From Pardosa pseudoannulata (taxonomy: Eukaryota > Arthropoda > Arachnida > Araneae > Lycosidae): a stretch of DNA of 64,000 nucleotides. Location: the NCBI GenBank assembly GCA_032207245.1, contig CM063499.1:86078466-86142465 (forward strand), read 5' to 3'. The position numbers and the translations under genes are program-made. The notes beneath the pieces are model-generated. The model was given only the letters and a program-made list of their open reading frames with translations. It did no database searches and was not told the DNA's origin. Of this stretch, positions 22,465 to 34,270 are shown piece after piece. Numbering within the stretch: position 1 is the first letter of the stretch; every line of letters begins with the position of its first letter.

Positions 22465-23193
22465 TTAACCCCTTTCGGTACGATTTAATAATGAAAAACT
22501 GCGCGTGAAGTAACCATTTATTTTTTATTTAAAAAACTTGTTTTTTTTTACAATTCTTACATATTCCTAATAAAAATCCACTTTTTACATAGTGTTAAAT
22601 AATATCAGAAAAGGTATAATTAAGAAAATATCAAAGCAAAACATTAATAAGGTATACAGATAATAGTCTTCAAGATAGTGGTACTTTTCAAAACAAAGTG
22701 CAAAGGAATTCTTAATTGTTTACACCGCTAGGGAGTCTCACTTTTAATTGGATTATTGTAACACACACGGCATTTCTTAGTAGGTTTTCTTTTATTCTGA
22801 CTCATTCATTTGGCAATGACTTGTACCAAGTAAACAATAAGGCAATTTGTCGCAACGTCACGAACTACTATAACGCCCTTCCCATTCATTTTCATGTTTA
22901 CAACAGCCAATAGACAAACAATAAACTGCCCGTCCGTTTGAAACTAAAGCCAAAATTGTCATAATTTGAGAATTTGCCCTACTGCTTGAAATTGCCTTAT
23001 ATGCAATAGTGACTTGTGATTTTCACGAGTGATAAAAGTATTGTCAAATTCAGTACACTAGAAATTTAGAACTAAATTAATTATCATATTTAACAGTAAC
23101 TTTAATCGCATGACGAGTGTAGCTCGTCATTGTGCGGTATGGAATGAAAAACTAATGACGAGCTAGACTCGTCATTTTACCGGAAGGGGTTAA
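22465..23193 (-). mobile_element. piggyBac-like deletion derivative, longer sister of 12033-12596
   Basis: The element is flanked by TTAA on both sides and has the same ends and body as the copy at 12033-12596 (for example gtaaccatttattttttatt, tttacatagtgttaaataat, ggtatacagataatagtctt). It is about 165 bp longer, almost entirely because of the 162 bp insertion at 22838-22999. Its two palindromes, 23111-23129 (TGACGAG-TGTAG-CTCGTCA) and 23156-23174 (TGACGAG-CTAGA-CTCGTCA), are perfect, whereas the sister copy has a mismatch in the second. It is inserted in the Tigger element. Confidence 0.88.
22838..22999. mobile_element. 162 bp MITE inserted in the piggyBac derivative
   Basis: The inverted ends TAAGGCAATTT (22838-22848) and AAATTGCCTTA (22989-22999) bound a 162 bp segment that is absent from the otherwise matching copy at 12033-12596. 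There the same position reads aacaatatgcaatag without interruption. The filled site is aacaa-[insert]-tatgcaatag. The insert has no coding capacity. The ends begin with TA, compatible with a Tc1/mariner- or other TA-targeting element, but the family is not identified. Confidence 0.85.
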
Positions 23194-23503
23194 TATCGAG
23201 ACACCCGTTACAAGTGCTGAAAAGGGAAATGCATTGAAAGTGTCTTAAAAAACATTAAGATTACGAACAATTTATCATTGAGCCTCTTAGAAAAAATTGT
23301 AGACTCAAAAAACGATCATTTTTTTAAATTATATATACAATTCTAATGTGTTAAAGGATTAATATACGGTACATAAATACAAGGTGTAAATTCAAGGGGG
23401 GGGGTAAATTTATCTGATTTTCCATATCGTTTATTGTTATCAATCGGTTATTATTATCAAAATCACGGTGTCCCAAACTGATCGCAATAAGCGGAGTCCA
23501 CTG

Positions 23504-24425
23504 TATTATAGAGAAAAAAAATAGCTTTATCAAAAATTTTGACAAAATTAAATAGAAGCGATTTTTTTTTCAAACACATTTAGAAAGATCAGTTGATTTT
23601 CTATTCAAGATTCTACATTATTTAACTCACATTTCTAAATGATCTTTTATTGATACATTATGAAGATACATATGCTAACTGATACATTATAACCTAATTA
23701 ACTTTAGTAATTGGACAGCAAAAGAATAAAATATTTAAAAAATAACTATTCGGCTTTCTTAACATATTTTAGAATAGTTAAATAAAAAATAATTCCTTTT
23801 TATATTCATCTTACAATAATCGTTACTTCATAGTTTACCTGTTCATGATTCTTTACAATTTGTATTATTTCGGTCCATGGCCTCAATAAATATATAAATG
23901 TATTTTATTTGCTCTTAAAACCAAAGTTTTGTATGCTTTCATTTCGTCTTAGTGTCATTGTAACCGAATTTAAGTCCAAATGTGTATTTCTATTTGTGCA
24001 GAAGTATTGTGTTTTTTCACTGCATGTTATATGTTGTGTATTACTTTCGCTGCTTTGTGTTTGTTGCCTAATTGTGTTTTTTACCTTTTTACGGGATAAT
24101 TTCTTTTGTGTGACTACATCTGTCTGTGATTTGTTGTTAAAGTATGCAAAATAATTTCTCCTTACTTCACACACACATTTAAAAAAACTATTTGAAGTAC
24201 AATATTTTTATGAGATAAACCCTGTTGGTTTTGGATTTTGTATATTTTTTTGATTACAGATTTTGCTTTTCGTACGATGCTGTTTTTTTTTCAATACTGT
24301 TGCTTCATTAATTTGTCTTGTAGAAAACTATTTAAACGTGGTGTGGCACTGAAATGCGTAATATGCAAACGAGAATTTTAACTGCCTATAATTGAATAAA
24401 AATATAGACCCATCTTACATGTGAG
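23504..24425. other. AT-rich intron, nothing recognised
   Basis: The ORF at 23909-24154 is rich in Cys, Val and Phe and overlaps an equally open frame on the other strand. It has no start context, homology or splice sites I can support. Confidence 0.45.
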
Positions 24426-24429
24426 ACAA

Positions 24430-25660
24430 AAAGAAAGTCGTGTTTGTCTGACTTATGAAGTGAAACTTTTTATAGGAGTAAGGCATACATGTACAAAGTA
24501 TAAGAAGTCAGTATTTAGATTTAAATGGAAATACTCATTTTGTACATACCTAAATGAATCTTTAGAAGTTTCAGTGTTACGTCTGTATATGCAAGAAAAC
24601 TCTACTTTTAAACCATTACATACTCATTTTATTATTACTGAATCAATTTTAAGAAGTTTTAGTGTTAAATCTGTATATGTGTGAAAGAACACTTTTGTTT
24701 TAAAGCATTAAATACTGATTTTGATTATTAACGAATCAATTTTAAGAAGTTTCAGTGTTATGTCTATATATGCGTGCCAGAAAACTTTAGTTTTAAAGCA
24801 TTAAATACTAATTTTGACTATTCTTGAATAAATTTCAAGAAGTTTCAGTGTCACTACTGAATCCACGTGTAACAAACTTTAATTTCGCAGCATTAAATAC
24901 TCATTTTGAGCATGCTTGAATCAATTTCATGAAGTTTCAGTATTGCTACTGAATACATGTGCAACGAATTTTAATTTTGGAGTATTAAATACTCATTTTG
25001 AGCAGGCTTGAATCAATTTTAAGAAGTTTCAGTGTTACTACTGAATACACGTGGAAAGAACTTTAATTTTGGAGCATTAAATACTCACTTTGATTATTAC
25101 TGAATGAATTTTAAGAAGTTTCAGTGTTATGTCTGTATATGTGTGAAAGAAAACTTTAGTTAATTAAGCTAAAGTGCATTAAATACTCATTTTGACTATT
25201 CTTGAATCAATTTTAAGAAGTTTCAGTATTACTACTCAATACAAATGCAAGGAACTTTAATTTTGGAGTATTAAATACTCATTTTGAGTATTCCTGCATA
25301 AATTTCAGTTGAATACACGTGCAACGAACTTTAATTTTGGTGAAATTAAATACTCATTTTGAGCATGCTTGAAACAATTTTAAGAAGTTTCAGTATTACT
25401 ACTGAATACAGATGCAAGGAACTTTAATTTTGGAACATTAAATACTCATTTTGAGCATGCTTGAATCAATTTTAAGAAGTTTCAGTGTTAGTACTGAATA
25501 CACGTGCAAGATAACTTTAATTATGGAGCATCAAGTACTCATTTTGAGTATTCCTGATTAAATTTCAAGAAGTTTCAGATTTACGTCTATATATTAACGT
25601 CTGTATATTACGTCTGTATAAAAACTTTTATTTTTAAAATTTAAATATTCATCTTGACCA
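24430..25660. repeat. Tandem array, unit about 90 bp, about 13 copies
   Basis: Each unit contains aagaagtttcagtgttac, tactgaatacacgtgcaa, aactttaattttggagcatt and aaatactcattttgagca in this order. The outer units are diverged and the central ones (about 24840-25520) are most alike. No reading frame persists across units. Confidence 0.92.
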
Positions 25661-27125
25661 TCCCTTAATATTTTCATCAGATACATCGTGACGCTTCTAC
25701 ATACGACGTTTGTCACGTAACTCATTAACTATTAGGCGAATATCGAAATTTTGTATTTTGGACTAAAATAACACCCAGATATGTCTTACTCCCAGGAAAA
25801 CACATCTTTTGACCAAGCCTGAATGAATTTAGACTAATTTAGTTTTTATGTATGCATGTACATACAAAGAAATTTAACTTAACACACATGTAGCAAGAAT
25901 GGTTGTTTGTTAAATATAATTTGTGTTAATTATTCGAGAAATTTCGAAAGATCTTGGAATGATCCAGTTCATAATGGAGCTAAATCTATTCAAAGAAACT
26001 ATATATCCTGTGTTGCTTTATTGTGTTTTATAAAACCTGCATTAAAATTTATTATTTCTCCACGTGAACTAAAGTACTCAATTCAAATAGTAAATGTTGT
26101 AACTTGCTATGAGAAGTTTCACTTCATAAAAAAAGCCTCCTTTAAAACCCCAATATAATATCTACTGACCAGAGAAAGGTTTTAGGTGTTTTCACACACT
26201 GTCTACACTTATATAAAACTGCTTTTTGAAAATCAGTTTACGTTTATTGCAAACAAAATATTTATAAGTGAAAACCTGAAAAATTTAGAATGTAATTTGT
26301 AAGTGAGAGAAAAAAATAATTATAATGAAAAAAAATTTGAAATTTGAAATTACGTTCAGTTTAATTAAGTTTTGTTTTCCTTGTTTATTTTTAATTACAC
26401 TTGAAAAAATTTAAAAAAAATAAACAATTACAAATGTGGAACTTTTTTTGAAATACGATCTATGCACCTAATTTATTTTATAAAAAACGTTGTAATGATA
26501 AACATCCTCTAATAATATATTAGTTGGCATGATAATCTGTTTATCTGTTATCAGTTCTTAGACACACATCGAAAATATCTCAGACACAATGTCTTTAAAA
26601 AGAATATTCGAGTATTTTCTCAAATCTGGAATGAATTTCTTTTGTTTGATTAAAAACTTTTTCCCTTATTTATTTACTCTGATTAAGTTGCATTCAATTC
26701 CTCAAAATATATTTACAACTATAATAAACATTCCCGAAATTATATTTGTATTCTTTTTTATTGTTAATAGCCTATTTTAGTCACTTACAGTTGTTCTAGA
26801 CAGAGGAATGTATACAACCGAAATGTCTGACAGATGTTTTTTTTTATTCCTTACACTCAGTCACTTAAAACAACAAATTAAAGCCTCTACATAAAACAAA
26901 ATGACATTTTCATACATTGATTCTATTTTTTACTACTTCGTAGTAAATAAAATGATGTACCGTCCTACAAAAATTATGCATTTATATATAACAAATAACC
27001 AAAACTATCTTACAAAATTACAAAGTAATATGAAATGCTTCCTATTTAAAAATAAACCAAAACTCGTTTCTTATTGTTAATTTAAAGTTTCAGATAATAA
27101 TGTTTAGAAAAGTTTATCTTCAAAA
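25661..27125. other. AT-rich intron, nothing recognised
   Basis: Short open frames at 25907-26158 and 26589-26780 have no recognisable domain, and AT-rich sequence yields such frames by chance. No feature is supported. Confidence 0.45.
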
Positions 27126-27129
27126 TTAA

Positions 27130-28460
27130 ATTATGATAATCAAGCTATTTGATTTCATAATTAGGATATTCATATGGGTATCTTCATAATTAAAACAATC
27201 GTTGGAGCAAAAAGATTTCATAATTAGAATGATGATAACTGGAAGAGGCCATTCTAAATTATGATAACGATCATTAAAAGATAATACTTCTTCATAATTA
27301 AGTGTTCGATAATCAAGATTATAGTCAGAATAAGAGCATCACTTCTTAGTTTGAAAGAGAATAATTTGTTATATAGATTGAATCTATATTATAAAAATAA
27401 ATATTTACTAAAATAGAAGTACAAATGGTTAGAATATAGCCTCAATTAAATCTCTGAATTATTAAAGCGACAATAAATTTTCATAATTAGGATATTGGTA
27501 TTGGTATCTTCATAATAAAACAATCGGTAGAGCAATAAGATTTCATAATTAGAATGATGGTAACTGGAAGATACCATTCTAAATTATGATAGCTATCATT
27601 AAAAGATAGTACTTCTTTAGAATTGAGTGTTCGATAATCAAAATTATAGTCAGAATTATAGCATTACCTCTTAGTTTAAAAGAGAATAATTTTTTTATAT
27701 AGAATGAATCTATATTTATTATAAAAATAAATCTATTTTTTAAAATTGAAATACTAATAGTTAAATTATAGCCTCAATAAAATCTCTTAATTATTAAACC
27801 GACAATAAATTTTCATAATTAGGATATTGATATTGGTATCTTCACAACTAAAACAATCGTTAGGGAAAGAAGATTTCATAATTAGAATTATGGTAACTGG
27901 AAGAGGGCAATTCTAAATTATGATAACGATCATTAAAAGTAATAGTACCTCTTCAGAATTAAGTGTTCGATAATCAAGATTATAGTCAGAATTTCAGCAT
28001 CACTTCTTAGTTTGAAAGAGAATAATTTGTAATATAGATTGAATCTATATTTATTATAAAAATAAATCTATTTTTAAAAAATAAAGTACAAATGGTTAAA
28101 ATATAGCCTCAATAAAATCTCTTAATTATTAAAGTGAAAATAAATTTTCATAATTAGGATATTGGTATTGGTATCTTCAAAACTAAAACAATCATTAAAG
28201 CAATAAGATTTCATAATTATAATGATGGTAACTGGAAGAGTGTCATACTAAATTATTATAATGATAATTAAAAGATAGTACTTCTTCATAATTAAGTGTT
28301 CGATAATCAAGATAATATTAAAAATTACAGCATCACTTCTTAATTTGAGCGATAGTAAATTTTTCTATATAGACTGAAGGTTAAGTCTACTTTTTAAAAA
28401 TGAAGTACAAAGGTTAGAATTTAGATTCAATAGAATCTCTTAATTATTAGAGTGACTATA
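27130..28460. repeat. Tandem array, unit about 330 bp, 4 copies
   Basis: The block ttcataattaggatattggt recurs at about 27155, 27480, 27812 and 28146. Each copy is followed by tcataattagaatgatggta, gataacgatcattaaaagat, agtgttcgataatcaaga and tatagattgaatctata. The fourth copy is most diverged. Within each unit the words tagaatgatgg and ccattcta are complementary, so each unit has a small imperfect hairpin. Non-coding. Confidence 0.92.
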
Positions 28461-29040
28461 AATGAAGCAAGTTCTGCTAATAATTATCATGAGAATGATT
28501 GTTTACAACTGTATTACTATAACTAGGATTTTTAATCATAAATATCACAATCACAATATTATTTCTTTATTGAAAGACAATTATTTAAGCTATCCTTTAA
28601 TAGTTATAGTTATGATTGTCAGAATAGTAACAGAATTAAAAGCGTAAACCACTTTAAAAATTTACACTATATTCTTCAGCTTAAATCATCGAGAGTTCAA
28701 TTGGGTAGTATTATAATTGAGGCTATCTTTTGATTTACACTGATATTTGCGATCTCTTTATATATTTTTAGAATATATCTAATCAGAAATCACTAACAAT
28801 TTAGTTCATCTTCCAGTTATCCTTCTAATTTAACTTTCTATGTTTATCAGCTATATTTCTACTTGTCTTCATAACAGACATCCTTCTGTTATATACATAT
28901 AAATTCACAATTCCACTTTATAATTTTCATTCAAGATGAAATTCAGACATTTCTAGTAAAGCCATATTAGTACTAGCAATTCATTCTATACTTTCGTTAA
29001 ATAAAACATATACATATTCTTATATACCCTTTGATATTTA
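28461..29040. other. AT-rich intron, nothing recognised
   Basis: No exon, repeat unit or RNA gene seen. Confidence 0.45.
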
Positions 29041-29620
29041 CAGGGTGTTTAAAAAATGACAGGTATATTTGAAAAATCAATAAAAACTACACGGACAGTG
29101 ATTGAAATTCACAGTTTATTGCAATATGCTTGAGACAGTAGTAAATTTTTAGGCAGACAAACTTTAAAATTAGTTACAATATTTCACAACAGAGGGCGCT
29201 GCAGGCTGGAAAAATCTGAACGACGATATTTGTCTGTGGGGACTCTTAAAACACCAGGTGTACCGTCACTATCCAGAAACAATTGAATAACTGGAACAGT
29301 ACATCTGTTCTGCATGGAAAGCCATCCCGCCTGAGACGTTTACACAGGTTTCTGAAAATTTCGTTCTCAGAATAAGCCATATTATTGCTGCGCATGGTCG
29401 ATATCTGGAAAATATCGTAGTTTAGATTTTTTCAGACTGCAGCGCCATCTTTTGTGGAACATTGTAACTAATTTTGAAAGTTTGTCTGCCTAAACATTTA
29501 ATGTTTTCCGAAGCATATTGCATAAACTGTGTATTTCTATTATCTGTGTATTTCTATACTATCTGTCCGTTTAGTTTTTATTGATTTTTCAAATATACCG
29601 GTCATTTTTGAAACACCATG
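29041..29620 (+). mobile_element. Mariner-type non-autonomous element with long inverted ends (copy 1)
   Basis: It starts CAGGGTGTTT and ends AAACACCATG, flanked by TA on each side. The outer ~145 bp at each end are inverted copies of each other (aatatttgaaaaatcaataa, acggacagtgatt, agtttattgcaatatgct). The ~290 bp core retains, with frameshifts, the text of a transposase C-terminus: CLWGLLK..RCTVTIQK and IIAAHGRYLENIV match the LKDRVYxxxPxT...NGGHLExV pattern of mariner-like transposases. A second copy with the same arrangement is at 44118-44679. Confidence 0.8.
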
Positions 29621-29751
29621 TATATGCATATCCTTTGATAATCATACATTTTCAGTATACTGCAAACTTCTAGTTTTCTGCTATTCAAATACACCTCACT
29701 GACATATACACACATGCATACACATATGCATATCTATCTATACACAGACAT

Positions 29752-29782
<31 letters not shown>

Positions 29783-31025
29783 AATTATATGTAAGTGTAT
29801 CTAAAAGTATTTTAATAAAATAAGTACAAACATACACATATAATACAAGAATCACACTATTAGTAGGTTTGAGCATACTTATAACATTTTGCTTAATTTT
29901 AAAAAATCATGACTGTTTTAACAAGTTTAGTAATTTTTCAGATTTACTTTTACGTCTTTATTCGAATCAATGACTTTCCTTTTCAGAACTTTTTCTCTAT
30001 TCATAACTCCCCTTCTTAAATGTATATGTTTCTGAGCTTTCTAATAAAATAATATTTTTTCATTGTCCTTTCTTTCTTTTCGATATATTGTCAAATTTTA
30101 ATAATATTTATCCTTCTTGCTTCATCAAAACAACCTTAAACGAAAATGCATTTATCTGAAAAGTCCATCAATGTATAATTTAATTCTTTCTTTGTGATAG
30201 AAATTCTAAAAAAACGTTAGTAGATTTCAATAAATATTTTTTAAATAAAATCAGTATTAACATTTGTTATTTATTTATCTTCTAGATGTAAATATTAAAC
30301 AAATCAAGTTAATCTTTATTACTCCATTATTTAAATAAATAACATTCTTTATCACTGTAAAATAAACTTTTCTTTTTTGTTCTGAAAGGATACTTTACTT
30401 GCATGACGGAACTAAATTTCTGTATATTTTATATTTATTTTCCAGCTTCCTCTATTCCATTTCTCTTAAATATCTTGAAATAATATTTTATTTAGTTTAA
30501 TCAAACAATATACCGCTAGGTATAATGAAATATTTTACATATATCTTTCATTAAGTACTATTCTTTGGAACAGTTTGGGCAGTGGCATATTTAAAAAAGA
30601 AATCCATATTTAGAATGTAATCCTAACTATTAATGTGTGTATCTTCATTATTCCATTAAATAATTTTGACTTTTTCAGACTATACACTGGTATATTTCTA
30701 ATGGTGTACTTTAAAACAAATTTTAATAATTTTTTAAAACTATTTCAATAATTAATTTTTAAAATCTATATGATAATGAATTTTTAAGTGCATATGTTCT
30801 GATAACAAACAGTTAGATGACCTGTCTTTTAATTAAAAAATTATGATAGGTTTATCTTTTCTTTTTTTTTTTTTTTTTTTTTTTTGTCATCAGAAATATA
30901 TATTGATAATTTCTTAATCAATAGTTAATTTCAGATTAATTTGCTACCCCTGTTCTGAAAAATAATTTTAATATAATATTTTGAACCTATACACAAAATG
31001 ATATTTGTACATTTTAAATGTGACA
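29621..31025. other. AT-rich intron with (CA)n and poly-T tracts
   Basis: A short (CA)n tract lies at about 29754-29774 and a ~27-base T run at about 30859-30885. Nothing else is recognised; the small frame at 29685-29876 reads through the CA tract and is an artefact. Confidence 0.6.
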
Positions 31026-31029
31026 AATT

Positions 31030-31680
31030 ATATAATAACACAAAAAAAGTTATATGAATCGGTGCTAAACCGGTACTAACTGGTAAATATAATAAGTAAT
31101 ACCGGTAAATAAAATAAGTTTATTTTAATATAATATTTTGAACCTGTAAACAAAAACGTATTCGCACATTTTAAATGTGACAAATAAAAAACCTATGTGA
31201 ACCGGTACTAAACCGGTACTAACCGGTAAATATAATAAGTAATACCGGTAAATGTAATAAGTTTCTTTTAATATAATATTTTGAACTTATAAATAAAAAC
31301 GTATTTGCACATTTTAAATGTGACAAATTGTATAATAACATAAAAAACCTATGTGAACCGGTACTAAACCGGTACTAACCGTTAAATAAAATAAGTTTAT
31401 TTTAATATAATATTTTGAACCTATAAACAAAAACGTATTCGCACATTTTAAATGTGACAAATTATATAACAACATAAAAAACCTATGTGAACCGGTACTA
31501 AACCGGTACTAACCGGTAAATATAATTAGTAATACCTGTAAATGTAATAAGTTTCTTTTAATATAATATTTTGAACCTATAAATAAAAACGTATTTTCAC
31601 ATTTTAAATGTGACAAATTATATAATAACATAAAAAAATATGTGAACCGGTACTAACCAGTACTATGTGATTATTATTTA
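31030..31680. repeat. Tandem array with 'accggtac' motifs, unit about 140-155 bp, about 5 copies
   Basis: Each unit has accggtactaaaccggtact aaccggtaaa, then ttttaatataatattttgaa, aaaaacgtattcgcac and attttaaatgtgacaaatta. Units vary in length because an internal ataagtaataccggtaaat block is present or absent. The clustered ACCGGT hexamers are unusual in this AT-rich context. Confidence 0.92.
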
Positions 31681-32158
31681 CTTTATATGTTAAAAATTAT
31701 ATAACAACATATAAAGTATATAATAATCAACATAATATAATAAACATCCTTTAAAAATGTAATATTAAAATTAAATTGTGTATGCTTTATTTACAATCTT
31801 TAAACCAGCAAGGTATGTATGTATATTACATCGGAAATTAATTTAACAGCTTAATTAACATAAATCCTCATTTGATGAATTACATTTTATAAATCAAAAC
31901 TATTCTGTTAAAACTAATTTAATTTTGATTTAAAATATGAAAATTAAGTCCTTTGAGAAATTAAAACAGTGGGTGATCAATTTAACAATACAAAATATTA
32001 TAATTTAGGTATCCACAAAACGCCGATACTATGTGTTTCTTTACTGTGGTACAAATACATGGTATACAATGCCTTTCGAATAAAAGAAGACAACCAACAT
32101 CATCTTGAATTTTGGGATTTTTAAAGACTGACATTCTGTACTTTTCTGAACGTTTAAT

Positions 32159-33064
32159 TCTCTATATAATAATAGCCTAAGTTATCTGTCCGTCTGTACT
32201 CGAATTTATGAAGCGGTTGGACCTAGAACAGATAGAGGCATCCATATTGGAATCTTGATGATTTGGGGTTAGCAAAACTGAAAGCGACTACAGTTTATCT
32301 TCTCCTAAACTATCGATAAGAATCTAAAATAAATTGGTAGAAATAGGCTTCATATCGCCGCAAAAATAAATACTGTCGCCTTTAATACGTTCGAAATCCA
32401 CCCCTTCTCAGGCATTTAATGCCATTATTTCGAGCCCTATTTTCCCCGATTAAGAGTGGGCGATTAAAATTCACATAATATATAGGTAAAAATAACATTT
32501 TTTCTAGCTTAATGACGTCATTCCTTTAACCATCGCATTTAATCATTTCTTATTTTAAATTATTTAATGTAGTCTGCATTATTTTCTACGTTTTATACTG
32601 AATTTAGTTATTACGTCAATAATTTTCTTTTATATTTGGCTTAAATAATAGATTAGGTACTTATGCGATGATTTTAAATTGAATCATCGATTATGTTTTG
32701 TTGCAATGACAATTTTATCACCGGCAACAAATTCTGTCTACCTCCAGGGTGTAGTGGAAATGATTCATTCCTTTACTTCCATTGCTTACTGTGGAAAAAA
32801 AATTGGGAAGAACTTAACGATCATTTCGACGTAGTTAAGAAAATTTTGAATTATCTTTCTAAATGAATTCAACGGGATTCTAAACTGCATTCTACAAGGT
32901 ATCTGGAAACTTTAGAGGAGTATGGAAATAAACAAATTATTGAGCGTATACCTGAAAATTCTCAGCCAAACACAAACCATTTTTTATTTGCCTCGTAGGG
33001 TACTTTACAATTCTGGATAATTAAAAATTTTACTGATCCCGTCATATGAGGGTTATACCCTAGT
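32159..33064 (+). mobile_element. Non-autonomous Helitron
   Basis: It starts TCTCTATATAATAATAGCCT and ends with CCCGTCATATGAGGG followed by CTAGT, with host A before... aat|TC and host T directly after. It is longer than the copy at 13203-13852 by internal sequence, including an attcaacgggattctaaact block also present at 58050. No helicase frame is present. It interrupts the ~370 bp tandem repeat. Confidence 0.8.
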
Positions 33065-33211
33065 TTGATTGTAATACTTCATTTGATTCATATACTCTTT
33101 CTGTATTTATGGTTAAGCAATTACAATGTCTCTGTAGACGTTTTGACAAGTTTGTAGTAAAATATCACACAAACACGTTGTTTTTCAAGCTTTCTCCCTG
33201 TCACTTCGTCT

Positions 33212-33372
33212 CCGAAAGATGGCAGATCGGTTAGGGTGCTGGCTTCGGTACCGGAGTTCGTGGGTTTGAATTCCACTGTGGCATGGGTGCTCGTAGCCGT
33301 TCGGAATCAGCTTTAAGCTGTAGGTCCCGGTGTCATTAGCCCTCGTGTTGGAAAATAGTAGACCTTGAACTT
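33212..33372 (+). mobile_element. tRNA-derived SINE copy
   Basis: It contains gatggcagatcggttagggt (A-box region), a B box GGTTTGAATTCC, then cgtagccgttcggaatcagc, ttaagctgtaggtcccggtg, cattagccctcgtgttg and a tagacct word. The AAACC tail is lost. It lies in the tandem repeat directly after the Helitron. Confidence 0.85.
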
Positions 33373-34270
33373 TATCTGACCAACGGAAGTCTATACTTTT
33401 CAAAAAGTTTTAATAATTCCAAGCACTTTAATCGACCCATATACTCCTCCCGATTTTTTGGTTAAACGATTGAAATGTCTCTGTAGAAATTTTGTCGAGT
33501 TTGCAGCAAAATGTCTCGCATTCACGTGTTGTCCTCCAAGATTCCTCAATGTCGTAAAGCAGATAGCTTTCCAGCAGAATATTGTTTCTTCTACAATTAA
33601 GCATATTCCGGTGCAAATCATTTTTCAAGTGCTCGCTTGTTTACCATCTGTACAAATTATCTCTATTACCTTCTGTATTGTTTTGCCAAATCGATGATAG
33701 ACAACGCCTTTCGAGTAAAAGAATACACTTAACATCCCCTGGAACTTTGGCTAACCAACAGACGTTGTATACTTTTCAAAAAGTATGAAAAACTCCAAGC
33801 ACTTTAGTCGAACCATATACTCCTCCCGATTTCTTGGTTAAACTATTTAAATGTCTCTGTAGAAATTTTGTCGAGTTTGCAACAGAATATCACACATCCG
33901 TGTGTTGTCCTCCAAGATTTCTCAATGTCGTCCAGCAGAATGTTGTTTCTTGTACAATTAAGTATCTTCCGGTGCAAAACATTTTGCAAGAGCTCGTTTG
34001 TTTACCATCTGTACAAATTATCTGTATTACCATCTGTACTGTGGTATAAATAGGTGATAGACAATGCCTTTCGAATAAAAGAACACATTTAGCATCACCT
34101 ATAACATTGGCTGACCAACAGACATTGTATACTTTTCAAGAAGTTTGAATAATTCCAAGCACTTCACTCGAACCATATACTTCTCCCGAATTTTTGATTT
34201 AATGGTTGTAATGTCTCTGTAAAAGTTTTGTCGAGTTTGCAGCAAATTATCACAAACATTGTTTGTCAAT

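Larger units (their letters stand above)
21120..23503 (+). mobile_element. Tigger/pogo-type DNA transposon with nested insertions
   Basis: Inverted ends CAGTGAATTCCGCTTAATGC / CAGTGGACTCCGCTTATTGC (from the right) are flanked by TA (21118-21119 and 23504-23505). Around 22090-22260 degraded coding text reads, with frameshifts, TLKQKI, PKMSQRN, ISQP and KARDDL. That is the CENP-B/pipsqueak-like helix-turn-helix at the start of pogo/Tigger transposases. The element carries a LINE (21379-22005) and a piggyBac MITE (22465-23193), so its own length is about 1.0 kb. A second copy is at 49096-50300. Both lack the DDE catalytic domain. Confidence 0.82.
31990..34270. repeat. Tandem repeat, unit about 370 bp, interrupted by a Helitron and a SINE
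   Basis: The block catatactcctcccgattttt, aatgtctctgtagaaatttt, gtcgagtttgcagcaaaat, tcctccaagattcctcaatg, caattaagcatattccggtg, gtttaccatctgtacaaatt, gcctttcgagtaaaagaa and cttttcaaaaagt recurs from about 33395, 33785 and 34150. Partial copies lie at 31990-32158, 33065-33211 and 33373-33395. Those partial copies become one continuous unit when the Helitron (32159-33064) and the SINE (33212-33372) are removed. Open frames such as 33458-33697 shadow the repeat and match no family I know. Confidence 0.85.

Noticed and set aside
23909..24154. Cys/Val-rich small secreted or membrane peptide
   Set aside because: There is an antisense frame of equal length, no splice or start context, and the composition fits AT-rich chance.
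33458..34053. Repeated 60-80-residue frames as a small gene family
   Set aside because: They lie in the ~370 bp tandem repeat with frames differing between units, and no conserved start or stop.
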